The position numbers were made by a program, and so were the translations under genes. 64,000 nt of DNA from Thermatribacter sp048814795 (GTDB taxonomy: Bacteria > Atribacterota > Atribacteria > Atribacterales > Thermatribacteraceae): positions 1,736,001 through 1,800,000 of the forward strand of contig CP184673.1 of assembly GCA_048814795.1 (NCBI GenBank), written 5' to 3'. The notes beneath the pieces were generated by a model. It had not been told where the DNA came from. It did not search any database and worked only from the letters and a program-made list of their open reading frames with translations. Each line of letters starts with the position of its first letter. Positions within the stretch are counted from its first letter, which is position 1. Shown here piece after piece: positions 16,557 to 25,000 of the stretch.

Positions 16557-17651
16557 TTAAAACCTGATAGGATATTTCCCCATATCTTGAGCAGTTTCCA
16601 AAAAAGCAAAAAAGTTTTCAAGAGGAGTATCCAACTGTACATGGTGAGTGGGAGCAATGATAAAACCCCCACCCGGCGCAACTGTTTTAAGCCTCTCTAT
16701 GACTTCCCCTTTCACTTCTTCCGGACTGCCAAAGGGGAGGGTATACTGCTCATCAATGGTTCCCCAGAAGGCGAGCTTTTCACCGTATCTCCTCTTAAGG
16801 TAGGCAGGATCCATAGCCTTGGGTTGCACGGGATTAAGCACGTCTATACCAATTTCGATCAACTCATCAATTATTGGATAAATATTTCCGTCACTGTGAT
16901 AGGCAATTTTGAGGTCCGACTTGAGTTTTTTAAGTTCCTGGCAAATAGTTGCCATACGCGGTTTAAGGTATTTGCGCCACAGCTCTGGAGAGATTAACAT
17001 TCCCTTTTGGGTTCCCACATCGTCTCCCAACCAGATACCATCGACACCCATTTCCACCAATTTTTTAGCTGCAGTCAGGTGAAAGCGAAAGGGTATTTCA
17101 AGAACTGCGTGAGCTTTTTCTTCATCCATAACCATATCCATGAGCAACCTATCCATTCCCCTGAGATACCAGGCTCCCTCAAAAATGGTACAAACAGTTA
17201 CCCCCAGGATAAAATAGTCTCTTCCAAATTTCTCCTTTACGGTTTGCAAGGGAAGATAAAGTTCTTCCCGCAAGGGGTCAGGAGGAATATAACTTTTAAT
17301 CGCTGAATCGTCGGCAAGCGGATGCTCAACGATCTCCGTGTAATGACCTCTCCCAAAAGGTGTATCGTAAGGAACCCTTCTCCAGCGGATTCCCCACTCA
17401 CAAACATACTCCTCCTCTTCTGATAAATAGTAGGAGTTGGCTATGCCTACGGCATATTGAATAATATCAAGCCCCAGGATCTCTTCCAGAAAATGCTCTT
17501 CTCCACCATGAGGATTTATACCGGAAGAAGACTCCAATCCGAGATACTCCTTCAACCTCAGGGCAAATTCTGGAGTAAAGCTTGCCTGGATAGGAACTCT
17601 ATCAGGCTCTCGATGAGAAAGAGCAGTTAAAACTCGTTCTTTGGGAAGCAA
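16557..17651 (-). CDS. Uroporphyrinogen decarboxylase (URO-D) family protein, probably not a heme enzyme
   Basis: TIM-barrel protein of the UroD/MtaA superfamily (N-terminus ERVLTALSHREPDRVPI; C-terminal THHVQLDTPLENFFAF). True UroD motifs for heme synthesis are absent. Corrinoid methyltransferases of this superfamily use H-x-C and a later C for zinc; here those places read HSDGN and THH, so the ligand set is altered. It sits between the LacI regulator (stop 15 nt upstream) and the sugar transporter, so a role on the imported compound is likely, possibly in methyl transfer or demethylation, but this is inference. TTG start 8 nt after GGGGG. Confidence 0.85.
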   Translation of the reverse strand: MLPKERVLTALSHREPDRVPIQASFTPEFALRLKEYLGLESSSGINPHGGEEHFLEEILGLDIIQYAVGIANSYYLSEEEEYVCEWGIRWRRVPYDTPFGRGHYTEIVEHPLADDSAIKSYIPPDPLREELYLPLQTVKEKFGRDYFILGVTVCTIFEGAWYLRGMDRLLMDMVMDEEKAHAVLEIPFRFHLTAAKKLVEMGVDGIWLGDDVGTQKGMLISPELWRKYLKPRMATICQELKKLKSDLKIAYHSDGNIYPIIDELIEIGIDVLNPVQPKAMDPAYLKRRYGEKLAFWGTIDEQYTLPFGSPEEVKGEVIERLKTVAPGGGFIIAPTHHVQLDTPLENFFAFLETAQDMGKYPIRF

Positions 17652-17666
17652 TATTCATACCCCCGC

Positions 17667-18794
17667 TCATTCGGCTAAATTTTCAGAAAATGGCAACAAC
17701 ACATTTTCTCTGTTCCACAGTATCAGCGCAGATAACAGCCTTTCAAAATCTTCCAGGGCAAAACCTTTGATGCTTTCTGGAAAAAGAGGAACCACCGGTA
17801 AATTTATTATCTCAGCATCTATAGGAAAATTACCAGTAAGACACAGAGTCAACAAGACAACCCCCAAAAATCCTTGTAAATATGGAAATTGATAAAGAGA
17901 ACAATTAATCAAGTTTGCTTCCAAGAATGGTTTCCACTCTTCGGAAAGGTCATTACCAATGACCACCAGCTCTTTCCTGGAACCTGCCTCCTGTAAAGCC
18001 TTACCAACTCCATAATTGCCAAAAGCGGTGCTCATAAAAATACCGCAAATGTTTTCTTCACCAACCAGGTATTTACTGGTTACCTCAAAGGCTTCCTCCT
18101 CATTTTTCACCTCCACCACCCAGGAAGCATCATAAGGTAATCTATTTTCATTAATAAAATCGGTGAGACCCTGCCACCTCATAACATGAGAAGGAGCTTG
18201 TTTATTGGTGGTAATCGTGCAAATTTTGCTCCTTTTATTACCCAAAAATACCCCAAAGAGCTCCCCCGCCATTCTCCCTGCAGCATAGTAATCCTGACCA
18301 ACATAGAACAACCTTTTGCTTAAAGGAGCATCTACATTGAAAGTGGCAATTTTAACCCCTCTTATATGAAAAGCATTTATAAAGTAATCGAGTTTGGTGA
18401 GATCTGAAGGCACTATCAATAAAGCATCAAACCTTTCCTTCTCCAAAAGGCTTTCTAAAGCAACACTCTGTTCAGATAAGTTGTGGCCTTTGGTGCGATA
18501 CACCTTGAATTCCATGCCCCATTCTTTTAAAGAAGCAATCGCGTCAAAAACTCCCTTTTCTACAATACTCCAAAAACAAGCATCCTGAGGGAAAAGAATA
18601 ACCATCTTCTTGTCCAGTCTATGGTTATACGACAACGCTCTGGGAGAAAGATAACCCAATTCCTTCGCTTTTTCAATAATTCTTTTGCGCAAATCTTTAC
18701 TAATTCTACCTTTTCCATTGAGGGCTCTGCTAACCGTAGCCAGAGAAATTCCCAATTCCTTAGCTATATCATTGAGAGTGACTTTTTTCGACAC
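17667..18794 (-). CDS. LacI-family transcriptional regulator
   Basis: DNA-binding repressor with an N-terminal HTH (TLNDIAKELGISLATVSRAL, about 6-25) and hinge helix region, then a sugar-binding periplasmic-protein-like domain to the end. GTG 18794 (VSKKVTLNDIA) with AGAGGA 9 nt upstream is chosen. The open frame extends to 18875, but that part contains the gene's own promoter. At 375 residues it is slightly longer than the usual 330-350. It is the first gene of the operon with the URO-D protein and transporter, and presumably controls it in response to the transported ligand. Confidence 0.93.
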   Translation of the reverse strand: MSKKVTLNDIAKELGISLATVSRALNGKGRISKDLRKRIIEKAKELGYLSPRALSYNHRLDKKMVILFPQDACFWSIVEKGVFDAIASLKEWGMEFKVYRTKGHNLSEQSVALESLLEKERFDALLIVPSDLTKLDYFINAFHIRGVKIATFNVDAPLSKRLFYVGQDYYAAGRMAGELFGVFLGNKRSKICTITTNKQAPSHVMRWQGLTDFINENRLPYDASWVVEVKNEEEAFEVTSKYLVGEENICGIFMSTAFGNYGVGKALQEAGSRKELVVIGNDLSEEWKPFLEANLINCSLYQFPYLQGFLGVVLLTLCLTGNFPIDAEIINLPVVPLFPESIKGFALEDFERLLSALILWNRENVLLPFSENLAE

Positions 18795-18846
18795 CTGTAA
18801 AGTTCCTCTTTTCAGAGTTGCTTTGACAAAAGTTTTACCTTCGATG

Positions 18847-18875
18847 ATTGTAGGAAAAATTTGCACTAAAGTCAA
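18847..18875 (-). promoter_or_regulatory. Promoter of the lacI-type regulator operon
   Basis: Minus strand: TTGACT (18870-18875), 17-bp spacer, TACAAT (18847-18852). The predicted start lies about 45 nt before GTG 18794, which supports that start. The remaining gap to 19073 is A+T-rich, with no gene seen. Confidence 0.7.
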
Positions 18876-19073
18876 TAATCAAATTTATAAAATTTGCGCG
18901 TCCATCAAAATAGCATAACCAAACAGCAAAAGAATACAACTAAGTGAGAAGAGACATCCCAAAATCATTAACAAGCAACCCAAAAGCGTCTCATTCTGTT
19001 TTTGAGTAAACATTTCAGATATAATTTACAAATGATTTGCAAAAACTTAATTCGTACACAGTAAAGAGCTTTT

Positions 19074-20042
19074 ATGAAAGATCAAAGTGAGTCAGGAATT
19101 CGAAAAAGAACTTTAACCCTGCTTTCAGACTTGAGCTTGCTCGGTATCAGCGCCGTCTGGGGAGCAACCTTTGTGACAATGAAAAACCTTCTCACAAATT
19201 TTCACGTCGCTGAAGTACTTTTTGGAAGATTTCTTGTCGCCACCATCTTTACACTGCTTTTATTTCCCAAGCTAAAATTCGAACTTCAAAGTTTCCGAAG
19301 GGGACTCTTGCCGGGAATCTTCCTGTTTGCCGGCTACTTCTTCCAATCCTGGGGGTTAACCTTTACCACTCCCGCCCGTTCTGGATTTATAACGGGTCTC
19401 AGTGTCATTCTGGTCCCTTTCATCTCCTGGATGATTTTAAAGACCAAACCTCCCTTCTATTCTTATCTTGGAGCCATCCTTTCAACACTGGGTTTGTTCT
19501 TCCTTCTCACTCCTCAAAGATTAACCATCAACCCTGGAGGAAACTTGCTGCGAGGGGATATTTTAACTCTGCTTGGAGCAATCGCTTACGCCCTACAAAT
19601 AGTTCTGGTCGAGAAGCTTACCAGCAAAGCAAACAGCCTTTCTATGGCACTTGGAGAATTCAGCATTATGACTATTTTCAGTCTGGGCATCCTGCTTAGT
19701 GCCCCTACTACCAGTGTCACTACGATTTTAATAACCCGACCGCTTGCGGTTATGTTCTTAGGGACAGTCGCCACAGCAATAGCTTTTATCACTCAAAAGA
19801 TAGCTCAAAAATATACTCCTTCAACCCATGTAGCGCTTATCTTTGCCTCTGAACCAGTATTTGCAGCTATTTTTGCAAATCTTCTGTGGGGTGAAAAGTG
19901 CACACCCCGCACTATAGCAGGTTGTGCATTAATACTGGGAGGTATTTTAAGTTGCGAAATGCCCAGAACGCTTACTCGGCACTATCGATATCTTCCAGCT
20001 TCAGATCAAACTCAAGTCCTTCAGCATAGAGAAGATCAATGA
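19074..20042 (+). CDS. EamA/DMT-family transporter
   Basis: Drug/metabolite transporter superfamily exporter with two EamA repeats and about ten membrane helices in 322 residues (first repeat starting LLGISAVWGATFVTMKNLL, second starting GDILTLLGAIAYALQIVLV). Family features such as SAxxWG and PVFAAIFANLLWGE are present. Substrate unknown; amino acids or metabolites are usual. A TATAAT at 19020-19025 is a plausible -10. The last 71 nt overlap a small ORF on the opposite strand, so the hydrophilic tail (residues about 300-322) may be dispensable. Confidence 0.88.
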   Translation: MKDQSESGIRKRTLTLLSDLSLLGISAVWGATFVTMKNLLTNFHVAEVLFGRFLVATIFTLLLFPKLKFELQSFRRGLLPGIFLFAGYFFQSWGLTFTTPARSGFITGLSVILVPFISWMILKTKPPFYSYLGAILSTLGLFFLLTPQRLTINPGGNLLRGDILTLLGAIAYALQIVLVEKLTSKANSLSMALGEFSIMTIFSLGILLSAPTTSVTTILITRPLAVMFLGTVATAIAFITQKIAQKYTPSTHVALIFASEPVFAAIFANLLWGEKCTPRTIAGCALILGGILSCEMPRTLTRHYRYLPASDQTQVLQHREDQ

Positions 20043-20121
20043 TCTTTTGTAACAGAGCTTGCTCTTCCCCTTTGCTCAGCAATTGCCCTCTTCTTTTAAA
20101 GTTAGTCAAAATCAACTTCAT
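19972..20121 (-). CDS. Small protein of 49 residues, unknown
   Basis: Starts at ATG 20121 with AGGAGG 9 nt upstream, 13 nt after the aminotransferase stop, so it is well placed for co-translation. The product is mixed-charge, with a likely amphipathic helix (GEEQALLQKIIDLLYAEGL) and an acidic C-terminus. The final 71 nt are antisense to the end of the EamA gene. No family recognised. The ribosome site and operon position are the only evidence. Confidence 0.5.
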   Translation of the reverse strand: MKLILTNFKRRGQLLSKGEEQALLQKIIDLLYAEGLEFDLKLEDIDSAE

Positions 20122-20134
20122 ACTTTTCTTCCTC

Positions 20135-21346
20135 CTAAACACGAAGTTTTTGCAAGGCTCTATCAATGCGATCCATAGCTTCAGCGATATTCTCCAGAGA
20201 ATTGGAATAAGAAATTCTCAAATACCCTTCGCCAAAATCTCCAAAGCAGGTACCAGGGAGAAGAGCCACTCCGCCTTCCTCAAGCAAATACTGCGACATC
20301 TCTTTAGAGCTTAAACCAAAACTACGAATATTCGGGAAGAAATAAAATGCACCTTCAGGCTTAACAAAGCTCAAACCTTTAATATTTCGCAAGCGCTCTA
20401 TTAGAAAGTCCCTTCTTCTTTTAAATTCAGAAACCATATCTTTTACAGCTTCATCAGCACGAAGTAAAGCTTCTACTCCTGCCATCTGGGTAAAAGTACA
20501 GGTACAGGAATAAGAATTGGTAGCCAGCAAGGTCAAATACTCTGCCCACTCTTTGGGCAAAACAGCATATCCCAATCTCCAGCCAGTCATCGCAAAACTT
20601 TTGGAGAAAGCATCAAGAAGCACGGTTCGTTCACGCATGCCAGGAAACTCCAGAATGCTAACATGTCTCCTATCATAAACTATCTCACCGTAAACTTCGT
20701 CGGTAAAAACTAATAGATCTTCTTCCTGTGCAATTTTGGCAACGGCTTCCATTTCTTCTTCAGTCAACATGGAACCAGTAGGATTATGAGGAGAATTTAA
20801 AACGATCATTTTGGTACGACTGGTAATTAGCTTTCTAATCTCATCAGGGTTTACTCTAAATCCATCCTCTTCTTTCAGCCTGAGGGGAACTGCCTTAGCA
20901 CCCACAAAATCAATTATTGAACGATAAGCCGGAAAACCCGGGTCAGGATAAATAACCTCGTCTCCTTCTTCCAGAAGCATCAGAAAACTTAAAAAGATAA
21001 CTGGTTTAGCTCCAGGCATAATAACTACTTCTTCGGGAACTACCTCGATATTTCTGGTTCTTTTCATATACTCACATACTGCTTTTCTCAAATCTATTAT
21101 GCCTGCCGAAGGAACATAATAGGTATGACCCTCTTGTATAGCCTGAATGGCTACTTGTTTAACGTTATAAGGAGTATCAAAGTCTGGCTGTCCAATTTCC
21201 AGATGAATTATTTTTCGACCCTGTCTTTCCAATTCAGTAACCTGAGCCAGAATCTCAAATGCTCCCTCTCCACGAAGCTGAAAAACTCTATTAGCCATCA
21301 AAACTTTAAGATCATTCCCTTTTTTGGCTTTCTCTATAACTTTCAT
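20135..21346 (-). CDS. Class I/II pyridoxal-phosphate aminotransferase
   Basis: Fold-type I aminotransferase of 403 residues, similar to thermophile aspartate/aromatic aminotransferases. The PLP lysine is in DAFSKSFAMTGWRLGY; other cofactor or substrate contacts include NSPHNPTG and the C-terminal arginine in YLRISYSNS. The start is at ATG 21346 (MKVIEKAK), 7 nt after AGAGGT; the frame extends upstream to 21421 without a ribosome site. It could serve the amino-donor step for aspartate, alanine or aromatic amino acids; the exact substrate cannot be read. Confidence 0.92.
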   Translation of the reverse strand: MKVIEKAKKGNDLKVLMANRVFQLRGEGAFEILAQVTELERQGRKIIHLEIGQPDFDTPYNVKQVAIQAIQEGHTYYVPSAGIIDLRKAVCEYMKRTRNIEVVPEEVVIMPGAKPVIFLSFLMLLEEGDEVIYPDPGFPAYRSIIDFVGAKAVPLRLKEEDGFRVNPDEIRKLITSRTKMIVLNSPHNPTGSMLTEEEMEAVAKIAQEEDLLVFTDEVYGEIVYDRRHVSILEFPGMRERTVLLDAFSKSFAMTGWRLGYAVLPKEWAEYLTLLATNSYSCTCTFTQMAGVEALLRADEAVKDMVSEFKRRRDFLIERLRNIKGLSFVKPEGAFYFFPNIRSFGLSSKEMSQYLLEEGGVALLPGTCFGDFGEGYLRISYSNSLENIAEAMDRIDRALQKLRV

Positions 21347-21438
21347 TTCCATCACCTCTTCCCGTTGGTAATACTTTAATGCATCACATCCACTTTTTGC
21401 AATATTTTTTCTCAAAAGCAACGAAATTTATTGCCGTT

Positions 21439-22812
21439 TTAACCCTTATGAAGAAGGGCTACTGTTTCAAAATGAGGAGTATGAGGAAAAAGGTCGATAA
21501 AACAAATTTTCCCCAGGCTGTAACCCCCTTCTTTAAAGAAAAGTAAATCGCGGGCAAAAGTACCAATATTGCAGGAAACGTAAACTATCGAAGGCACTCC
21601 AAGCGCAACTACTTTCTTCACTGCTTTTCTATCGAGACCGGCACGAGGTGGATCCAAAATCACACAGTCAAATTTCCGGGGAGAAAAATTACTAAGGATT
21701 TTTTCCACTCGACCAGCTACACAAACAAAGTTATCCAGCCCGTTCAACCAGGCGTTGTATTTGGCATCTTCAACTGCTCTGGGATTTTCTTCTACTCCCA
21801 ATACGCTCGAAGCACAATCAGCAAGGTAAAGGCCGATTCCTCCACTTCCACAGTAAAGATCCAAAACCGTTTTTCTACGATCCAGCTGGGCATATTCTTT
21901 CACTTTCTCATAAAGCAAGTAACAACCGGAAGAATTAACCTGAAAAAAGCTTTCAATAGATACCTTGTATCTTATCGAACCAATGCGCTCATAAAAAAAA
22001 TCCCTACCAAAAAGAAGCCGTTTCCTTTCAAATATCAAAGCACTCGCCGGTGAATTATTTATTATGTGCACCAATCCCTGTACCGAAGGAAACAGCGATT
22101 TCAGTTCTCGAACCAACTCTTCCACCCCCGGAATTTCTCCCTCTCTGGATGCCAGACCAAGGATAAATTCCTCTTCAGACTCAGAACGACGAACAAGCAA
22201 ATTGCGCAAAAAACCCTCTTTTCTAACCGAATCATAACCATTGAGTTGATTACGAGCTGCAAAATCGCGAAAAAAGTCCAAAAGTTTAGCAGTACTTTCT
22301 CGATCCATCAAATAACAGGTTTTCAAATCAAGAACTTTCCAGTACCTCTTTTTGGGATGCAAACCCAGGACAACTCCTCCTTCTTGAGAAAGGCCAAAGT
22401 TAAACTCCATTTTGTTGCGATAACCAAACACCTTAGGAGAAGGGAAAAAACCTTCATAGTTCATTTTCTCTCTGTCAACTTTACCAACACGCTGCAAAGT
22501 ATCAAAAGCACTCTTTTCCTTAAGGACTAACTGTTGGGGATAGCTTACGAATTGCAAACTGCACCCCCCACACCCTTCCCTAAAGTGAGGACAAGCAGGT
22601 TCAACTCTGCCTTCAGCGGGCTTGATTACTTCTAAAAGTTCACCGAGCGCAAAATTGCTCTTAACTTTAGTAATTTGCACCCTGCATAAATCGCCAGGGA
22701 TTACGCCTCTTACAAAAACCACAAATCCATTCTTCTTCAAAACCCCCTGGCTCTCTGGAAGTGCAAAATCTACCACTTCTCCCTCAAATATTTCCCCCTT
22801 TAAAGGTTTCAT
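21439..22812 (-). CDS. 23S rRNA (uracil-C5)-methyltransferase, RlmD/RumA family
   Basis: SAM-dependent m5U methyltransferase of rRNA (or tRNA in some relatives). An N-terminal TRAM domain (about 5-65) is followed by the 4Fe-4S cysteines CPHFREGCGGC, the SAM motif DLYCGSGGIGLYLA, ILDPPRAG and the catalytic cysteine in YVSCNIGTFARDL. ATG 22812 overlaps the rlmB stop as ATGA and is 6 nt after AGAGGTG. Target uridine (747, 1939 or tRNA 54) cannot be decided from this alone. Confidence 0.92.
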   Translation of the reverse strand: MKPLKGEIFEGEVVDFALPESQGVLKKNGFVVFVRGVIPGDLCRVQITKVKSNFALGELLEVIKPAEGRVEPACPHFREGCGGCSLQFVSYPQQLVLKEKSAFDTLQRVGKVDREKMNYEGFFPSPKVFGYRNKMEFNFGLSQEGGVVLGLHPKKRYWKVLDLKTCYLMDRESTAKLLDFFRDFAARNQLNGYDSVRKEGFLRNLLVRRSESEEEFILGLASREGEIPGVEELVRELKSLFPSVQGLVHIINNSPASALIFERKRLLFGRDFFYERIGSIRYKVSIESFFQVNSSGCYLLYEKVKEYAQLDRRKTVLDLYCGSGGIGLYLADCASSVLGVEENPRAVEDAKYNAWLNGLDNFVCVAGRVEKILSNFSPRKFDCVILDPPRAGLDRKAVKKVVALGVPSIVYVSCNIGTFARDLLFFKEGGYSLGKICFIDLFPHTPHFETVALLHKG

Positions 22813-23561
22813 CGCAAACACCTCTTCTGCCTGAAAAGGTGGTACATGCCTATTCCAAAAGCCACGGAAACGTTAAGAGAAGCAATTTGGCCTCCTGAGG
22901 GAATGAAAGTTAAAAAATCGCATTGAGAACGAACCAATTTCCTAATGCCTTTATCTTCTCCCCCTACCACCAATGCTACTGGCACTTCGCGAACATCAAC
23001 ATCCCAGAGAGGCTGGCCTTCACCCACTTCCAGTCCTACTATAAAAACTCCTGTTTCCTTAAATTTTTTAATGACTCCTGCAAAATTATTAATCTGAACC
23101 ACAGGCAGAACTTCGAATCCCCCTGCTGCTACCTTAACCGCACTGGAGTCAAGAGGGGCTGTACGAGCTTTGCTGATAAGCACCCCTTCAGCTCCAAAGA
23201 AGGCAGCAGTACGAATCAAAGCTCCCAGATTACGAGGATCCTCAATCCTGTCCAGAAAAGCAACAATGGCATTTCTGTTACCACTGACGCGCTCTAATAT
23301 ATCCTTCCAGGTAGGCTGTTTTTTTAAGCGCGTTATCAGCAAAACACCCTGATGGGCAATTCTGTCCTTTCCAGCCCAGCGTTCGAAAAGTTTTTTATTC
23401 TCGACCACTTCCACTTTAATTCCCAATCTCTGAGCACGAGCCAATATCGCCTCTATAGATTCGCCCTGTGCCCCTTTGTACAAAATCAGCCTTTCGAAGC
23501 TACGACGGGGATTATTGAGGGCTTGCAGAACTGCTTGACGACCGTAAACAATTTCTTCCAT
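22809..23561 (-). CDS. rlmB: 23S rRNA (guanosine-2'-O)-methyltransferase (TrmH/RlmB family)
   Basis: SPOUT-class 2'-O-methyltransferase. The N-terminal L30e-like substrate domain begins YGRQAVLQAL; the knotted SAM domain has DPRNLGALIRTAAFFGAEGV, GGEDKGIRKL and IPSGGQIASLNVSVA, the three trefoil motifs. ATG 23561 overlaps the cysS stop by 1 nt (TGATG) and follows GGAGGGG. Position after cysS is the common Firmicutes order, though mrnC, often between them, is absent. Confidence 0.93.
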   Translation of the reverse strand: MEEIVYGRQAVLQALNNPRRSFERLILYKGAQGESIEAILARAQRLGIKVEVVENKKLFERWAGKDRIAHQGVLLITRLKKQPTWKDILERVSGNRNAIVAFLDRIEDPRNLGALIRTAAFFGAEGVLISKARTAPLDSSAVKVAAGGFEVLPVVQINNFAGVIKKFKETGVFIVGLEVGEGQPLWDVDVREVPVALVVGGEDKGIRKLVRSQCDFLTFIPSGGQIASLNVSVAFGIGMYHLFRQKRCLR

Positions 23562-25000
23562 CAAAGCCCCTCCGAAGCACTTTCATCAATGCGATACCAC
23601 CTTGTTCCAAGTGGTGTATCTTCGACCACAAACCCCCTCTTTCTCAAGTTCTCCCTTATGGTGTCAGCCTCCTGCCATTTCTTGTTCCTTCTTGCTTCCT
23701 CTCTTCTGGAAACCAGCTCTATAACTTCTCTATCTTCCTCTTCCATCAAATTCAGGGGTATTATGCCCAGTATTTTGTCCACCAACTGCAGAAAAGATTC
23801 TATCTCAGTGAGCACAGCAACATCCCACTTTCTTTGCGAAGGATGCAGATATTCATTGGCAAACCTCACAAAATCACCAATGACACCCAAGGCCTGTGGA
23901 GTGTTGAAGTCATCAGCAAGAGCATTTAAAAAACGCGCTTTAAAATCCTTAACCTGCAAAAGCACTTCTCTATTTTCTTCTCGAGCAATGCGATGTTCGT
24001 TCCTTTTAATAAAAAAGAAGTTGCGCAAAAAATTCTTTATCCTACTAAGGAAACCTCTGGCATTATCGAGCGTAGTGTCGTCCATACTTAAAGGACTTCG
24101 ATAATGAGCCCCAAATAGCGCTATCCTGATAACCTGAGGAGGGTATAATCTTAAAAGATCACGGACCTTAATTATATTACCCAGAGATTTAGACATTTTT
24201 TGGTTTCCAATAGTCAAGTACCCATTGTGCAGGAAATAGCGAACAAAAGGCTTACCTGTAGCTGCTTCACTCTGTGCAATTTCGTTTTCGTGATGTGGAA
24301 ATATTAGGTCAGCCCCTCCAGCATGAATGTCCAGGGTGGGTCCCAAATATTTCATTGACATAGCCGAGCATTCTATATGCCATCCCGGCCTTCCCTCGCC
24401 CCAAGGACTTTCCCAAAAAGGTTCTCCGGGCTTCGCTGCCTTCCAGAGGACAAAATCCGCAGGGTTCTTCTTTTTATATCGTACTTCCACCCTGGCTCCC
24501 TCTATAAGCTCATTAAGGTTCTTACCAGAAAGTTTTCCATACTCTGGGAAACGGGAAACATCAAAAAGCACATCACCCTCTACAAAATAAGTAAATCCCT
24601 TCTCTTCCAGAACTCTAATCAGGCCAATAATCTCCTCAATGTGATCGGTAGCCCGAGGATGATAGTTCCCTTTCCAGATTCCCAGAGCATTAGCATCCTT
24701 CCAGTACTCATCTATAAATCGGTTTGCAACCTCCATAAAAGGCACTTTCAGCTGATTGGCTTTGTTGATGATCTTATCATCTATATCGGTAAAGTTTTGC
24801 ACAAAAACAACTTTGTAACCCATCTCTTGTAAAAATCTCCTTAAGGAGTCAAAGATTACAAAAACCCGAGCATTACCTATGTGGATATAATCGTAAACGG
24901 TGGGGCCACAAACATAAAATCCCACCCAACCTTTGTCGCAAAGAGTAAATTTTTCCTTACTTTTGGAAAGGGTATTAAAAAGACGTATCTCCAAACTCAT
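23561..25000 (-). CDS. cysS: Cysteinyl-tRNA synthetase
   Basis: Class I synthetase charging tRNA-Cys, 479 residues. The HIGH-like motif is IHIGNAR, and the KMSKS loop is KMSKSLGN. Zinc ligands that select cysteine are seen in VCGPTVYD, WHIECSAM and FPHHENEIAQSE. The start is ATG 25000 (MSLEIRLFN), 5 nt after AAGGAGG; the frame runs further upstream to 25054 inside gltX. It overlaps the gltX end by 26 nt. Confidence 0.96.
   Translation of the reverse strand: MSLEIRLFNTLSKSKEKFTLCDKGWVGFYVCGPTVYDYIHIGNARVFVIFDSLRRFLQEMGYKVVFVQNFTDIDDKIINKANQLKVPFMEVANRFIDEYWKDANALGIWKGNYHPRATDHIEEIIGLIRVLEEKGFTYFVEGDVLFDVSRFPEYGKLSGKNLNELIEGARVEVRYKKKNPADFVLWKAAKPGEPFWESPWGEGRPGWHIECSAMSMKYLGPTLDIHAGGADLIFPHHENEIAQSEAATGKPFVRYFLHNGYLTIGNQKMSKSLGNIIKVRDLLRLYPPQVIRIALFGAHYRSPLSMDDTTLDNARGFLSRIKNFLRNFFFIKRNEHRIAREENREVLLQVKDFKARFLNALADDFNTPQALGVIGDFVRFANEYLHPSQRKWDVAVLTEIESFLQLVDKILGIIPLNLMEEEDREVIELVSRREEARRNKKWQEADTIRENLRKRGFVVEDTPLGTRWYRIDESASEGL

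Noticed and set aside
18794..18875. Longer LacI protein starting at 18875
   Set aside because: This part contains the gene's -35 and -10, and GTG 18794 has a proper ribosome site and matches LacI N-termini.
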